Program-made: the position numbers and the translations under genes
Shown: piece after piece, positions 48,600 through 60,339 of the stretch
How positions within the stretch are numbered: position 1 is the first letter of the stretch
Layout: every line of letters starts with the position of its first letter
The notes under the pieces: model-generated
Database searches by the model: none
Seen by the model: the letters and a program-made list of their open reading frames with translations, nothing else
Told to the model about the DNA's origin: nothing
Assembly: GCA_012031265.1 (NCBI GenBank)
Contig: JAAUTY010000022.1
Location: 1-62,812 of the forward strand
From: Spirulinaceae cyanobacterium SM2_1_0
Lineage (GTDB): Bacteria; Cyanobacteriota; Cyanobacteriia; Cyanobacteriales; Spirulinaceae
Direction of reading: 5' to 3'
DNA: 62,812 bases

Positions 48600-48711
48600 C
48601 TAGTACAACACGGCGGAAATGAGAGACCTATTCAAAATCCCCAGGATTCCCGTATTGCCAGTACTTAGAACTCGAAATTCAGAACTCAGAACTCCGCGCA
48701 GCGGTACTAGG
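48600..48711 (+). repeat. CTAG-ended palindromic repeat, copy C
   Basis: This copy runs from CTAGTAC (48600) to GTACTAGG (48711) and has the orientation of copy B. It contains the ACGGCGGAAATGAGA left arm and the GAACTCAGAACTCCGC right arm. The terminal CTAG supplies the TAG stop codon (48709-48707) of the minus-strand gene to its right. Confidence 0.86.
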
Positions 48712-49126
48712 GCAGGATCTGACCTGTTTTGCGTAGGATGAAATCGCGGACTTTCTGGTAAGCCTCGGGATCGTTCTGCTGCGTCAGAATGATCGGCAAC
48801 GAGCTATCGGGCAACCAAAAGGTGAGCTTGTTGTTGGGGGTGTAGCAAAAACTGCGAATGCGGCTGAGGTCGATGGCGTACTCGCTACGGTCATAGCTTA
48901 GCCGCAGCCAAGTGCTGCCGAGCGCGCTTGCAGCAGCCAAGTCAATGTAGTTGAGCAACGTCTGATAATCTCGGGGGTTGGTCTGACGGTTAATCACAAT
49001 CGGCAGGGCGCTATCTGGCAACCAGAAGGTGATACGACCACTGAGCGTCCAGGCAAAGGCACTGACGCCATCGAGATCGACTACATAGTCCTGTCGCTCG
49101 TAACTCAGCTTGACCCAATGTGCCAA
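48707..49126 (-). CDS. Hypothetical protein built of two duplicated domains (139 aa)
   Basis: I do not recognise this protein. It consists of two similar halves (about 3-66 and 72-134). Each begins W(V/L)(K/R)LSYxRxxYxxDL, contains a FWLPDS(A/S)LPI(V/I) strand, and ends in a helix with a DY/AY...I pattern. The halves probably form a pseudo-dimer of a small beta-rich fold. It is downstream of pyrG on the same strand, 107 bases after it. Its stop codon coincides with the end of repeat copy C. Confidence 0.72.
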   Translation of the reverse strand: MAHWVKLSYERQDYVVDLDGVSAFAWTLSGRITFWLPDSALPIVINRQTNPRDYQTLLNYIDLAAASALGSTWLRLSYDRSEYAIDLSRIRSFCYTPNNKLTFWLPDSSLPIILTQQNDPEAYQKVRDFILRKTGQILP

Positions 49127-49233
49127 TGCAACCTCCTGCGCCCGCGCGGCTGCATCGCTGGGTGAGCGGAAAATGTCCCGGCGATCGCCATCCGACCGTC
49201 CTTAATCCATCCTGCAGATTGCCAGCATCACTT

Positions 49234-50940
<1,707 letters not shown>

Positions 50941-51080
50941 CTACGGCTTCATTGTAAACGTCGGCGCGGCGGTCTCAAGGCTAGCGATCGCTAGGTCAGC
51001 CGCTCACTGAGGCGTGCATGGCGATCGCTGCCGGTAAAAGATTCCAAAACCTGTCTATCCTCCGTGGCGAGCGATCGCCC

Positions 51081-52759
51081 TCACAGCTTCTGACCAAAGC
51101 TGTAGATCGTCTGCGTCGCCCAATGTGGGCACACCGAAGAGGGCTTCTCAGTCAGCGTGTGGAAGCGTCGCGAGAGCTGAACTTGCAGACAATTGGTGGG
51201 GTCTTCACCCGGCGCGAGGAGAAATTCGAGGCACTCCACCTCCGGCCAGGTCGCGAGATCGTCGAGAATCGCGCCGATCGCCTCGACATAGGGATGGTGA
51301 CGGTCGGTATACCAATCAGAAGCCGCCAGGCCGGATTGGTCGAAGCCGATGTGAACCACCAGCGTTGGGTGACTGAAGAGGGCGATCGCCACCGGTCGCG
51401 CTTCTTCTTGCAGGAGGAGATTGGCGGCTTGGACGCGATCGCGCAGTTTTCCAATAGCTCATAGCGTTCCGTGACCGACCGCACCTGATTCTGCCAGGTG
51501 ATCCCCAGGGTCGCTAGGTAAGTTTGCAGCAGGAGATGCCCCAGCTTCTTTGCCTTCGTCGCCAGGTAGTTCGAGTTGTAATCCGTCGCCTCGATCAACA
51601 GCGGCAGGCGATCGACGACTTCCAAGCCATAGCCTTTCAGACCGGCAATCTTGCGGGGATTGTTGGTGATCAGGCGAATCTGGCGCACACCGAGATCATT
51701 GAGGATCTGTGCACCCATGCCATAGTCGCGCAAGTCAGCCGGGAAACCAAGGCGTTCATTCGCTTCGACCGTATCCAAGCCGAGGTCTTGCAGCGAGTAG
51801 GCTTTGAGCTTGTTGAGTAAACCGATGCCGCGTCCTTCTTGGCGGAGGTAGACGACGACCCCCAACCCCGCCTGTTCAACCAACTTGAGTGCTGTCTGGA
51901 GTTGCATCCGGCAGTCACAGCGTAGGGAGCCGAGGGCGTCGCCGGTCAAGCATTCTGAGTGCATCCGCACGACCACGGGCTGGCGGGCAAACTCAGCCGG
52001 GTCACCCTTGACGATCGCCAGGTGCTCAGAGCCGTCGAGGGTATTGCGATAGGCGTAGGTTTTGAAGGTGCCGAACTGGGTAGGAAACTCGCAGACTGTT
52101 TCGCGCTGCACGAAGCCGTCGTGCTGGAGGCGGTAACTGATCAGGTCAGCGATGCTGATCAGCTTCAGCCCGTGGCGTTGGGCGTATTTCACCAACTGCG
52201 GCAGCCGCGCCATTGAGCCATCCGGATTCTGGATCTCGCAGATGACACCGGCTGGGTAGAGTCCGGCGAGCCGCGCTAGGTCAACAGCCGCCTCGGTGTG
52301 GCCCGCACGCTTGAGGACACCGCCCTGTTTGGCTCGCAGCGGGAAGATATGACCGGGACGGCGCAGGTCTTCGGAGCGCGTGTCAGGATTGATGGCGATC
52401 TGGATGGTTTTGGCGCGGTCGTCGGCGGAGATACCGGTAGTGACGCCGAGATGCGGGGCGGCATCGATGCTGACGGTGAAGGCGGTCTGATTGGGGTCGG
52501 TGTTTTTGGTCACCATCAGCGGCAGATCGAGCTGATCGAGGCGATCGCCCGTCATCGCCAGACAGATCAAGCCGCGAGCCTCCACCGCCATAAAGTTGAT
52601 CGTATCGGGGGTGGCAAACTGTGCCGCACAGATCAGATCGCCTTCGTTCTCGCGGCTCTCGTCATCCACGACGACCAAGGACTTGCCCGCTTTGAAATCA
52701 GCGAGGGCGGCTTCAATCGAGTCAAATTGCCAAGCGGAGGAGGGAGCGCTCGCAGTCAC
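51081..52759 (-). CDS. ribBA: Bifunctional riboflavin biosynthesis protein RibBA (interrupted by a one-base frameshift)
   Basis: RibBA combines 3,4-dihydroxy-2-butanone-4-phosphate synthase (N-terminal, with [10 protein letters not shown] and [14 protein letters not shown]) and GTP cyclohydrolase II (zinc cysteines in [17 protein letters not shown], then [11 protein letters not shown]). A cyanobacterial-type C-terminal extension follows. The frame shifts at a TTTT run (plus strand 51447-51450); one more T restores ELLEKLRDRV and gives 559 residues in all. Both catalytic domains lie before the break, so only the extension is affected. The start is uncertain: GTG 52759 is my choice because the longer frame runs into the argC leader. 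Confidence 0.9.
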
Positions 52760-52937
52760 AGGTTGGATTTGTGAAGATTTGTCACAGGCTACGCCTCGAT
52801 TGTAGCGGTTTAGCTGGCGATCGCCCCCCGCGTCGTTGAACCGCCTCGAACCGCTGGCACGCGGCCCGGTTCGCAACTTTGATACTACAATGCAGCAAAC
52901 GTCTGACCCTGAACGTCAATTCAGAGCGGGAGATTTT

Positions 52938-53996
52938 ATGGCGACGGCGGAGCGCATACGAGTCGGGATTGTCGGCGCATCGGGCTATGGCGGCGTGCAG
53001 TTGGTGCGCTTGTTGCTCGACCACCCCCAAGTCGAGATTGTCTACATCGGCGGCAATAGCAGCGCGGGCAAGCCGTTTGCCGATCTTTATCCCCATCTCG
53101 GGCATCGCTTCGCCCTCGAGGTGGAGCCGATCGAGGTTGCGGCGATCGCGGCGCGCTGCCAAGTGGTCTTCCTCGGCTTGCCCAACGGCCTCGCCTGTGA
53201 CCTAGCCCCGGAACTGTTAGCCAGCGGTGTGAAGGTGCTAGATCTCTCCGCCGACTATCGCTTCGAGAATTTGGCGACCTACACGACCTGGTACCGCAAA
53301 CCCCGCACGGATAAAGAAACAGCCGCACAGGCAGTTTATGGCTTGCCGGAGTTGTATCGCGATCGCATCCGCCGCAGTTCGCTCATCGGTTGCCCCGGCT
53401 GCTACTGCACGGCCAGCCTCCTCGCCCTCGCGCCGCTACTGAAGCAAGGTCTCGTTGATCCGGAAACCACGATCATCGATGCCAAGTCAGGGACATCGGG
53501 TGCCGGTCGGCAAGCCAAGACCAATGCGCTCCTCGCTGAAGCGGGGGGGTCATTGGGAGCTTACAGCGTTGCCGCCCACCGTCACACGCCCGAAATCGAG
53601 CAAGTCGCCAGCGATCTCGCCGGCCGCGAGATGCGGGTGCAGTTTACGCCCCACTTGATCCCGATGGTGCGCGGTATCCTAGCAACAGTCTATGCAACCC
53701 TGCGCGATCCGGGTTTGGTGCGGGATGATTTGCTGACGATCTATGGGGCCTTCTACCGTAACTCGCCAGCGGTGAAAATCCTACCGCATGGGGTTTATCC
53801 CCAGACGAAATGGGCTTGCGGCACGAACCTTTGCTACATCGGTATTGAGGTGGACGCGCGCACCGGCCGCGTCATCGTGCTCTCCGCGATTGACAATCTG
53901 ATCAAGGGTCAGTCGGGTCAAGCCGTGCAGTGCCTCAACCTGCTCATGGGTTGGGATGAGATGTTGGGTCTGCCACAGTTGGCGTTTTACCCCTAG
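52938..53996 (+). CDS. argC: N-acetyl-gamma-glutamyl-phosphate reductase ArgC
   Basis: ArgC catalyses the third step of arginine synthesis, an NADPH-dependent reduction. The 352-residue protein has the nucleotide-binding loop IVGASGYGG, the catalytic cysteine in [10 protein letters not shown] and a conserved His in [10 protein letters not shown] chose ATG 52938, preceded by GGGAGA (52928-52933); the frame is open from 52836 but the extra residues are not family-like. It is divergent from ribBA. Confidence 0.95.
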   Translation: MATAERIRVGIVGASGYGGVQLVRLLLDHPQVEIVYIGGNSSAGKPFADLYPHLGHRFALEVEPIEVAAIAARCQVVFLGLPNGLACDLAPELLASGVKVLDLSADYRFENLATYTTWYRKPRTDKETAAQAVYGLPELYRDRIRRSSLIGCPGCYCTASLLALAPLLKQGLVDPETTIIDAKSGTSGAGRQAKTNALLAEAGGSLGAYSVAAHRHTPEIEQVASDLAGREMRVQFTPHLIPMVRGILATVYATLRDPGLVRDDLLTIYGAFYRNSPAVKILPHGVYPQTKWACGTNLCYIGIEVDARTGRVIVLSAIDNLIKGQSGQAVQCLNLLMGWDEMLGLPQLAFYP

Positions 53997-54017
53997 TGGT
54001 GCGTCAAGCCCAATTTG

Positions 54018-54120
54018 CCGGATGCTCAACTTGGCATCTCGTCGCCCTCATCCCCCGGCCCCTTCTCCCAAATTTGGAGAGGGGTTGGGGTGAGGTGACG
54101 AGACTGGTAAAAACATCCGG
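54018..54120. repeat. Long imperfect palindrome after argC
   Basis: Nested inverted segments surround a central CAAATTTG: CCGGATG/CATCCGG (outer), CTCGTC/GACGAG (middle), and a long inner arm containing CCCTTCTCC paired with GGAGAGGGG. Such CCCCTTCTCCCAAATTTGG palindromes are widespread cyanobacterial intergenic repeats. Between the convergent argC and DUF1350 genes, it may act as a bidirectional terminator. Confidence 0.6.
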
Positions 54121-54141
54121 ACTTTTCAGCTTGATAGACCA

Positions 54142-54252
54142 CTAGTATCGCTACGCGGAATTTTGAGTTCTGGGTTTTGAGTTTTGAGTGCTTGCAAGAC
54201 GGGAATCCTGGGAATTTTGAATAGGCATCTCATTTCCGCCCTCTTGTACTAG
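54142..54252 (-). repeat. CTAG-ended palindromic repeat, copy D
   Basis: This copy runs from CTAGTATC (54142) to GTACTAG (54252), in the orientation of copy A. It matches the other copies through the TTTTGAGTTCT and CATCTCATTTCCGCC blocks. Its last CTAG supplies the TAG stop codon (54251-54249) of the DUF1350 gene, as copy C does for another gene. Confidence 0.86.
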
Positions 54253-55027
54253 TACGCCGCGACTGGGTTGAGCCAGCGCAAAATTTCGTGCTCGAGGCGG
54301 TGCAAATCGCGATAGAACTCTTGCTTCATCCACTGACCGACCGCATCTAGGGGTGAGAAGGATTGACCGGCTTGCCAGGTCAGCTCTTGGCCGACGGGGG
54401 TGAGATGAGTCCCCGGCAGCATCTGCACCGCTGTCAGGGTCGGAAAACGCTGCTCCAGTAGCGGTGCGAGGTCGAGTGTCTGGTCAATTTCATCGCGGCG
54501 AAACTTGACCAGCAGATTGCGGCGCACGCCATATTCGCTCGCTACCAGCTTGTTGGTCTCCGCCGGTGAGGGCAGAAATTCAAGGTCTTCCATGACCAAG
54601 GGCACATTCAGGCGATCGCCAAAGGGGATCGCGCGCCGGAGTGGGTAGTTGTTGTAGGCCAGCAAGATATTGCCCGCCCGCTCAGCCCCGTAGAGGCTAC
54701 CGATCAGCAGGTGCAACTTGCTCCCCAAACTATGACCGAGACCGTAGATGGGCAGTGAGCGCGTCCGTAGTTGTCCCGTCGCTTGTAAGCGCTGCAATAC
54801 GGTCTCGAAGCGATTCAAGGTGTCGCGGCGATCGCCCGGTGATTGAATGAAGAATTGACAAAGGGTGTGGCGATCGCCCCATATCCCGCTGCAACCAAAG
54901 CTTCCAACAAGGCGCGATAAGTCAGGTGCGGTGCCGTCGCGACGAAGGCTCCACCCAAAAAATGAATCATCGCCACCGGCTGCGGCGGTAGCAGCACCCA
55001 ACTCCCAGAAATCTCTTGCCAGTCCAC
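54249..55027 (-). CDS. DUF1350 family protein, alpha/beta-hydrolase-like (interrupted by a one-base frameshift)
   Basis: The protein has the DUF1350 pattern MIHFLGGAFVATAPHLTY, then GYGAIATPFVN, and the second half has GLGHSLGSKLHLLIGS, a nucleophile-elbow-like motif. The two halves lie in different frames: adding one G at the GG of 54827-54828 (plus strand) joins RAIA to RDTLNRFE and gives 259 residues. DUF1350 is found in cyanobacteria and plastids and has no established function that I know of. It starts at GTG 55027, 45 bases after the M41-like gene, in a likely operon. The stop codon lies in repeat copy D. Confidence 0.82.
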
Positions 55028-55072
55028 AACCGCGCTCGCCTTGCAAAATGTGCTTATATTCTAAGCCGGATC

Positions 55073-55774
55073 CTAAGCGCGGGTGGCTGAGGCCGCCGCC
55101 TCAGCTGCCGCCAGACGCTGGTAACAGTCTTCGACGGGTGCGCCTGCTTTCAAGGCCGCGATCAGCGCCTGGTAGGCCTGCGGGTGCTGCATGAGCAGCG
55201 ATCGCGCCTGCTGAAAAGCCCACTGCTGCTTCGGTTTGGCCTCGCGGGCTGAGCGGCCGAACAACTCCAAAGCGGCACGGACTTTTTGGCGGTCATCGCC
55301 GCCGCCCTCGCTGCTGCCGTAATACTCAGTTTCCGCCGCCGCTCCAGCCATCCAGACGGTACAGAAGCGATCGAGCAGGAGCTGCGCCTCGGTCGGGGCG
55401 AGGGAATCGGCGGCTAGTTTCCTGGTGTCAAACTGGACGCCGCCGTAGCCCGGTTGCCGCTGGCGCATAGCGTCCCAGGCATTGAGTGTGTAGCTGGTGA
55501 CCGGAATGCCGAGCAGGTAGGCGACCAGGAAGTGACCGGCTTCGTGATGAATGATGCGATCGCGATGATCCGATGACCAGCCCGCCACCCAGTCCACCAA
55601 CAAGGTCAGGCCACGTCCCTGCCAGCCAAAGCGATCCGCTGTCACGAGAGCCAGCATCCCGAAGGTGAGACCTGCCGGGAGCGCGGGCGAGAGTTGCACG
55701 ACCGGGCCGACCAGTACCATCATCGTGACGGCAAAAATACTAATCGCCAGCAGGTTGAGACCAGTTTGTTGCAT
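55073..55774 (-). CDS. Membrane-bound M41-like zinc protease lacking the AAA domain
   Basis: This 233-residue protein has two N-terminal membrane segments (about 8-45) followed by an FtsH-type protease region with the zinc motif HEAGHFLVAYLLG. The AAA ATPase domain of FtsH is absent, so it may be an ATP-independent relative or a membrane chaperone. Similar stand-alone proteins occur in cyanobacteria and chloroplasts. It lies 45 bases upstream of the DUF1350 gene on the same strand. Confidence 0.83.
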   Translation of the reverse strand: MQQTGLNLLAISIFAVTMMVLVGPVVQLSPALPAGLTFGMLALVTADRFGWQGRGLTLLVDWVAGWSSDHRDRIIHHEAGHFLVAYLLGIPVTSYTLNAWDAMRQRQPGYGGVQFDTRKLAADSLAPTEAQLLLDRFCTVWMAGAAAETEYYGSSEGGGDDRQKVRAALELFGRSAREAKPKQQWAFQQARSLLMQHPQAYQALIAALKAGAPVEDCYQRLAAAEAAASATRA

Positions 55775-56032
55775 GGGGACAAGCGCGAGTCAATAATGAT
55801 TGCAGCACCTTCGCCCGTTCAGTGCCGGACTACAGAAGGCATTTTCACTAAACGGGATCGTAACACGGGCAGTCTGTTGCTGGTGGCCGGCTAGAAGCCT
55901 GGGTTGCAGGAGGGGCCACCGGGCGCGGACGTTCGGCTGCACCGCACCGAACGTAGTCTGAGCAGGGCCGTTACAATCTGTAAACAACGAGTTCTGGGTC
56001 AACTCGTCGGATTCTCAACGGAGGAAGCGCTA

Positions 56033-56233
56033 ATGGAAACTTCGATTGACTGTGCCACAGCCTGCGTCAACGGTTGCGTGTTGGGCGATCGCTGCCCCCA
56101 CCGTGCCTATGCGGCTCAAGCTAAGCAGTTCGTGCAAGCTACCCCCCTCGACCAGATGCACGAGATCGCCGAGGCGGCGCGACTGAAAAAACTCGTAGAG
56201 CCGCCCAAATGGATCATCCCTGATGAGATTTAG
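56033..56233 (+). CDS. Cys-rich small protein (66 aa)
   Basis: I do not recognise the function of this 66-residue protein. A strong GGAGGA (56020-56025) seven bases upstream supports ATG 56033; the frame open from 55904 is not otherwise supported. The N-terminal half has four cysteines, C7, C11, C15 and C21, in a CxxxCxxxCxxxxxC arrangement that could hold a zinc ion or an iron-sulphur cluster. The C-terminal half is helical and charged, ending in PPKWIIPDEI. It converges on the hybrid kinase gene with a 9-base gap. Confidence 0.78.
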   Translation: METSIDCATACVNGCVLGDRCPHRAYAAQAKQFVQATPLDQMHEIAEAARLKKLVEPPKWIIPDEI

Positions 56234-56242
56234 GGCGGGCGG

Positions 56243-59200
56243 TCACTGGGCTGACTGGCGGCCGGACTCATGGCTCAGGCCCAGGGTCTCAAGGGCATTG
56301 AGCATAATGTCGAAACGAAAATCTGTGAGCAGCGGGATCAGGCTGGCACGCAACTCGCCGTCGGCTGGCAGTTCTGCCAGCAACTCCTGCAACTGATGTT
56401 CGTCAAGCCGGAGCGCCGCCTGTTGCAGACGCTGGCACCAAGCTGGCGGCGCACTGCGTAGCAACACGGCCAAGGGCTTCTCGTGCCTGGAACCGGCTGG
56501 CGAGGGATTTGTAAGCTGGCTGACGGCGGTTGGCTCTGGGTCACGGTATTGGTAGCGGATCCCTAGGCATTGCTTCAGCATCTCGTAGAGCTGTTGGCTC
56601 ATGAAGGGCTTGACCAGCAGGGCAGTGTTGCCCAATGTCTGGATGTGGTCTAGCTCCGATGCGAGGGCGATCGCCGTCACCACGATCACCGGCAACGGCG
56701 CGCTGCCGGTGGCTTGCTCGCGCTGACGAATCGTGCGGATCAGTGCATAACCGTCCAGTTCTGGCATCACTAAGTCTGTGAGCATGAGATCAGGCGGCCG
56801 CGCCTCGTAGCAGGCGAGGGCTTGGCGACCATTGCTCGCCGTTTGCAACTCGAATCCCAACGGCCTGAGCATTTCTACCAACAACTGGCGGTTATCGGCG
56901 CTGTCATCGACCACCAGCAACCGGTAGCTGGGCTGCACTGCGGCGAGGCGGATGACCTGGCGAGTCGTAGTGGGAGATGCAAACTCCGGCAAGGGCTGGA
57001 CAGGAATGCTGAAACTGAAGGTCGTGCCTTGACCCAGTTCCGACCTGACCTGCAACTCTCCGCCCAGCAACCGAACAAATTCTTGGGAAATGGCTAGCCC
57101 CAAGCCGGTGCCCTCGGGCTGCTGGCGACCGGCGCTGGCTTGGACAAAGGGTTGAAAAATCGTCTCGAGTTCATCCGCAGCGATCCCACAGCCGCTGTCT
57201 TGCACCTCAAACTGAAGCCGGGCGGGTATCGCATCGGCTTGCCAGCGCGATCGCAACACAACATGGCCCTGCGCAGTAAATTTGAGGGCATTGCCCAAAA
57301 GGTTCAACAGCACCTGGCGGAGTTTGCCCGCGTCGGTCGTGATGCAGGAGGGTAGCTCGGGGCTGTGCTCGACTCGCAGCTCCAGGTTCCGGGCCTGGGC
57401 GCGCAGCGAGAGTGTCGCGTGCAGACCGTCGAGCAGCTCGTGAAGATTGACCACCGACTCGTCCAGCGTGATGCGACCCGCTTCAATCTTTGCCAGGGAG
57501 AGGATGTCTTCGATCAGCGACAACAGGTGCGCGCCGTTTTGTCTGATGATCTGTAACTGCGCGGCGCGATCGCCCTGAAGCAGGGGTTCCTGGCTGAGCA
57601 ACTCACTGAAACCGAGGATCGCATTCAGCGGCGTCCGCAGCTCATGGCTCATATTGGCGATGAAGGCACTCTTGGCGCGGCTCGCGGTATCCGCCGCCGC
57701 CTTCGCCGCTTGTAGCTCTGCTTGCGCTTGCTTGAGCGCGGTGATTTCGGTGCTGGTGCCGATCAGGCGGTAGATGCGGCCGTGCGCGTCGCGGATCGGA
57801 TTCAGGTGGGTCAGCCACCAGTGGTCACGACCGCCCAAGGGGAGAAATTCCTCATAGGCGATCACCGCGCCGCGCGTCACGCAGTCTGTGTAATGCTGAC
57901 GAACTGACGCCGCCAGTGCAGTCGGGAGGATGTCTTCTGGCGACTTGCCGTGAATCGTCGCGGTGGACCAGCCGGTCAGGCGTTCATGGCAGGGATTGAG
58001 ACCGAGATAGCGAAAATCATTGGCTGCCGTCACTTCGACGATGAAGATCGAATGTTCAGCGCCGTTGTAGACAATGCGGAGAAATGCTTCGCTGGCCCGC
58101 AGCGCCACATCAGCCCGATAGCGCTCGGTGACATCCATCGAGATCCCGACAACTTTCTGCGGTTGACCGCTGGCATCACGGAGGGCACGGCCGCGCAGGT
58201 AGACGATCGTGTCAGCATCCACCAGCCGGTGTTCGAGCACGAAGTCCGTGTTCTGGGCGATCGCCGCCTCGACTTCGGTTCTGACCCGCTCGCGATCCTC
58301 GGGATGAACCACCGCAAACCCCATCTCCGCGCCGACTCGCCATTCATCCGGTTGCCACTGCCCGCTGGACAGATCGCCGACGCCGCTGAGCTGTCCGGAA
58401 ATCAGATTGTGCTCCCAGCAGCTAATCTGACCCGCCTCCAGGGCTAATCGCAAACGCATCTGCGATTGTTCGAGGCGGCGTTCAGCGGCTTTGCGATCGC
58501 TGATGTCTAGCACCAAGCAGTCCCAGGTCACAGCGCCGTCGGGTTGAGCCGTCGGTCGTCCCATCCCCTGCAACCATTTCAGTCGGCTCGAGGGCGTCTG
58601 GATACGCCACTGAGTCCGCCAAGGCTGCAAGGTCTCAGCAGATTGCTGGAGCGAAGCACGCAAGGCAGCGGCATCCTCAGCGGGAACCAGCGCCCAGATC
58701 GCCGCCAGCTCCTGTTCGATCGTGCGAATATCAGTCTCCCAGATTTCCACCCCCCCTTGGCTCATATCGGTGACGCAATCACTGCCGTCGGGATACAAGG
58801 TGTAGCGAAAAATCGCCCCCGGCACATTGGCCGCCGTGTGACGGAGGCGGGTATCACGTTCCCGTAATGCCGTCTCCGCCAAGACGCGATCGCTGATGTC
58901 GGTGATCCGCACCAAGTTCATGGCACGCCCGCTGATCGCCAGGGGGGCGATCGCTACGGCCCCCCAAAAACTCGCCCCGTTCTGATGAACGTATTCAAAG
59001 TCCAGTTGACTGCCGCCGTGCTGCTGCACCTGTTGCCGCAGTCGCTGGTATTCGGTCGCCGTCAGAGGTTGTCGGTGCAGTGCCGCCATGTGGCGACCGA
59101 CGGCGGCCGCCTTGTCAACAAAACCAAAGAGTTCTAAGGCGCGCGGATTGCAATCCTCAATCGCCCCGGTCTCCGCCGTGACCAGAAACAGGGCGTCGAG

Positions 59201-60043
59201 TGAACTCTGGAAGGTTGCCTCGTGCCAAGCATGGGCGTCAGCGAGTTGCTGTTCGAGGCGTTTGCGATCGCCAATGTCTTGCCGCAACCCGACGACCCGC
59301 AGTGGATCACCGGCCGCATCCCATTGTGCTTGTGAGCGCACGCCGATCCATTGATAGTGACCATTCCGACACCGAATGCGATATTCAACGTCGTATTTCG
59401 GGATCTGGCGCTGAAGATAAGCCTGGAAGGTCGTTTCGATGCGATCGCGGTCGTCAGGATGGATGGTCTGCAACCAGTAGTTGTAGTTTTCCAGATCTTC
59501 GACATAGCTCGCCTCACGATCGGGAGCGGTGCAATATTGGAAGGTGGTGGCGCGATCGGCATGGACATCCCATTCGTAGATGTAGTCGCCGGTTCCCTGA
59601 AGCAGCAACTGCCAGCGCGCTTGCTCGCGGCAGAGGGCTTCATTCTGGGCTTCGAGTTGGCGACGTAGCCGATGATTCTCAAGATGGAGCTGGATGCGCG
59701 CGATCAACTCCTGGGGTTGGTAGGGCTTGGTGATATAGTCCAACACCCCCCGCTCAAAGGCTGGTAACTTGTCCTTGGGTTGGTCAAGAGTACTGATGAA
59801 AATGACCGGAATCGCCCAGGTCTGCGGGGTGGCACGCAGGCGATCGCAGAGCGCATAACCATCGACATCCGGCAACATCGCGTCCAACAAGACCAAATCT
59901 GGCGGAGCCGTCTGGAGCAACTGCCAAGCCAGGTCACCTGTCCCCGCCAGACGCACACTAAATGAGTGAGCCGTCAAAACCTGAGAGAGTCGGTGCAGAT
60001 CGGCAGGATTGCCATCAACAACGAGAATATCGGCGGCAGTCAT
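56243..60043 (-). CDS. Hybrid sensor histidine kinase with two receiver domains and about five PAS domains
   Basis: This 1266-residue cytosolic protein begins with a receiver domain (about 4-120, LLDAMLPD). It then has a series of about five PAS/PAC domains (about 140-780), a HisKA domain with the phospho-His in MSHELRTPLNAILGFSELL near residue 800, an HATPase domain (NALKFTAQG, DSGCGIA, GTGLGLAIS) and a second receiver domain (D in LTDLVMPELDG, about 1089). A C-terminal helical segment follows. With no membrane segment, it probably senses internal cues such as light or redox through its PAS domains; which cofactor is bound is unknown. The cognate output protein is not obvious nearby. Confidence 0.9.
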   Translation of the reverse strand: MTAADILVVDGNPADLHRLSQVLTAHSFSVRLAGTGDLAWQLLQTAPPDLVLLDAMLPDVDGYALCDRLRATPQTWAIPVIFISTLDQPKDKLPAFERGVLDYITKPYQPQELIARIQLHLENHRLRRQLEAQNEALCREQARWQLLLQGTGDYIYEWDVHADRATTFQYCTAPDREASYVEDLENYNYWLQTIHPDDRDRIETTFQAYLQRQIPKYDVEYRIRCRNGHYQWIGVRSQAQWDAAGDPLRVVGLRQDIGDRKRLEQQLADAHAWHEATFQSSLDALFLVTAETGAIEDCNPRALELFGFVDKAAAVGRHMAALHRQPLTATEYQRLRQQVQQHGGSQLDFEYVHQNGASFWGAVAIAPLAISGRAMNLVRITDISDRVLAETALRERDTRLRHTAANVPGAIFRYTLYPDGSDCVTDMSQGGVEIWETDIRTIEQELAAIWALVPAEDAAALRASLQQSAETLQPWRTQWRIQTPSSRLKWLQGMGRPTAQPDGAVTWDCLVLDISDRKAAERRLEQSQMRLRLALEAGQISCWEHNLISGQLSGVGDLSSGQWQPDEWRVGAEMGFAVVHPEDRERVRTEVEAAIAQNTDFVLEHRLVDADTIVYLRGRALRDASGQPQKVVGISMDVTERYRADVALRASEAFLRIVYNGAEHSIFIVEVTAANDFRYLGLNPCHERLTGWSTATIHGKSPEDILPTALAASVRQHYTDCVTRGAVIAYEEFLPLGGRDHWWLTHLNPIRDAHGRIYRLIGTSTEITALKQAQAELQAAKAAADTASRAKSAFIANMSHELRTPLNAILGFSELLSQEPLLQGDRAAQLQIIRQNGAHLLSLIEDILSLAKIEAGRITLDESVVNLHELLDGLHATLSLRAQARNLELRVEHSPELPSCITTDAGKLRQVLLNLLGNALKFTAQGHVVLRSRWQADAIPARLQFEVQDSGCGIAADELETIFQPFVQASAGRQQPEGTGLGLAISQEFVRLLGGELQVRSELGQGTTFSFSIPVQPLPEFASPTTTRQVIRLAAVQPSYRLLVVDDSADNRQLLVEMLRPLGFELQTASNGRQALACYEARPPDLMLTDLVMPELDGYALIRTIRQREQATGSAPLPVIVVTAIALASELDHIQTLGNTALLVKPFMSQQLYEMLKQCLGIRYQYRDPEPTAVSQLTNPSPAGSRHEKPLAVLLRSAPPAWCQRLQQAALRLDEHQLQELLAELPADGELRASLIPLLTDFRFDIMLNALETLGLSHESGRQSAQ

Positions 60044-60339
60044 GGCAGTCGGTAGAAGAGCGATAAGACGAGCGTAGCTGGGCGGCAGGCTCAGGTAGCC
60101 AGGAACCGACGGGCTTGGTGGCGGGGCGAGCGATCATCCCAACGCCCTGAGCACCCTCTTCAAAGAAGCAGACGACTCAACCCCGCCATCCTAGCGAATC
60201 GCAGCTTCAGATGGCCGGATCAGAGCGCGGCAACCACGGCTGGCTGGGAGCCACTATCAAAACTAGCACAGTCCATCGCCAGCCGCCATCGTGTCCGGAT
60301 GACTGCCTAAAGGTCGCACGAGAGGGTTCCCAAACCGAA

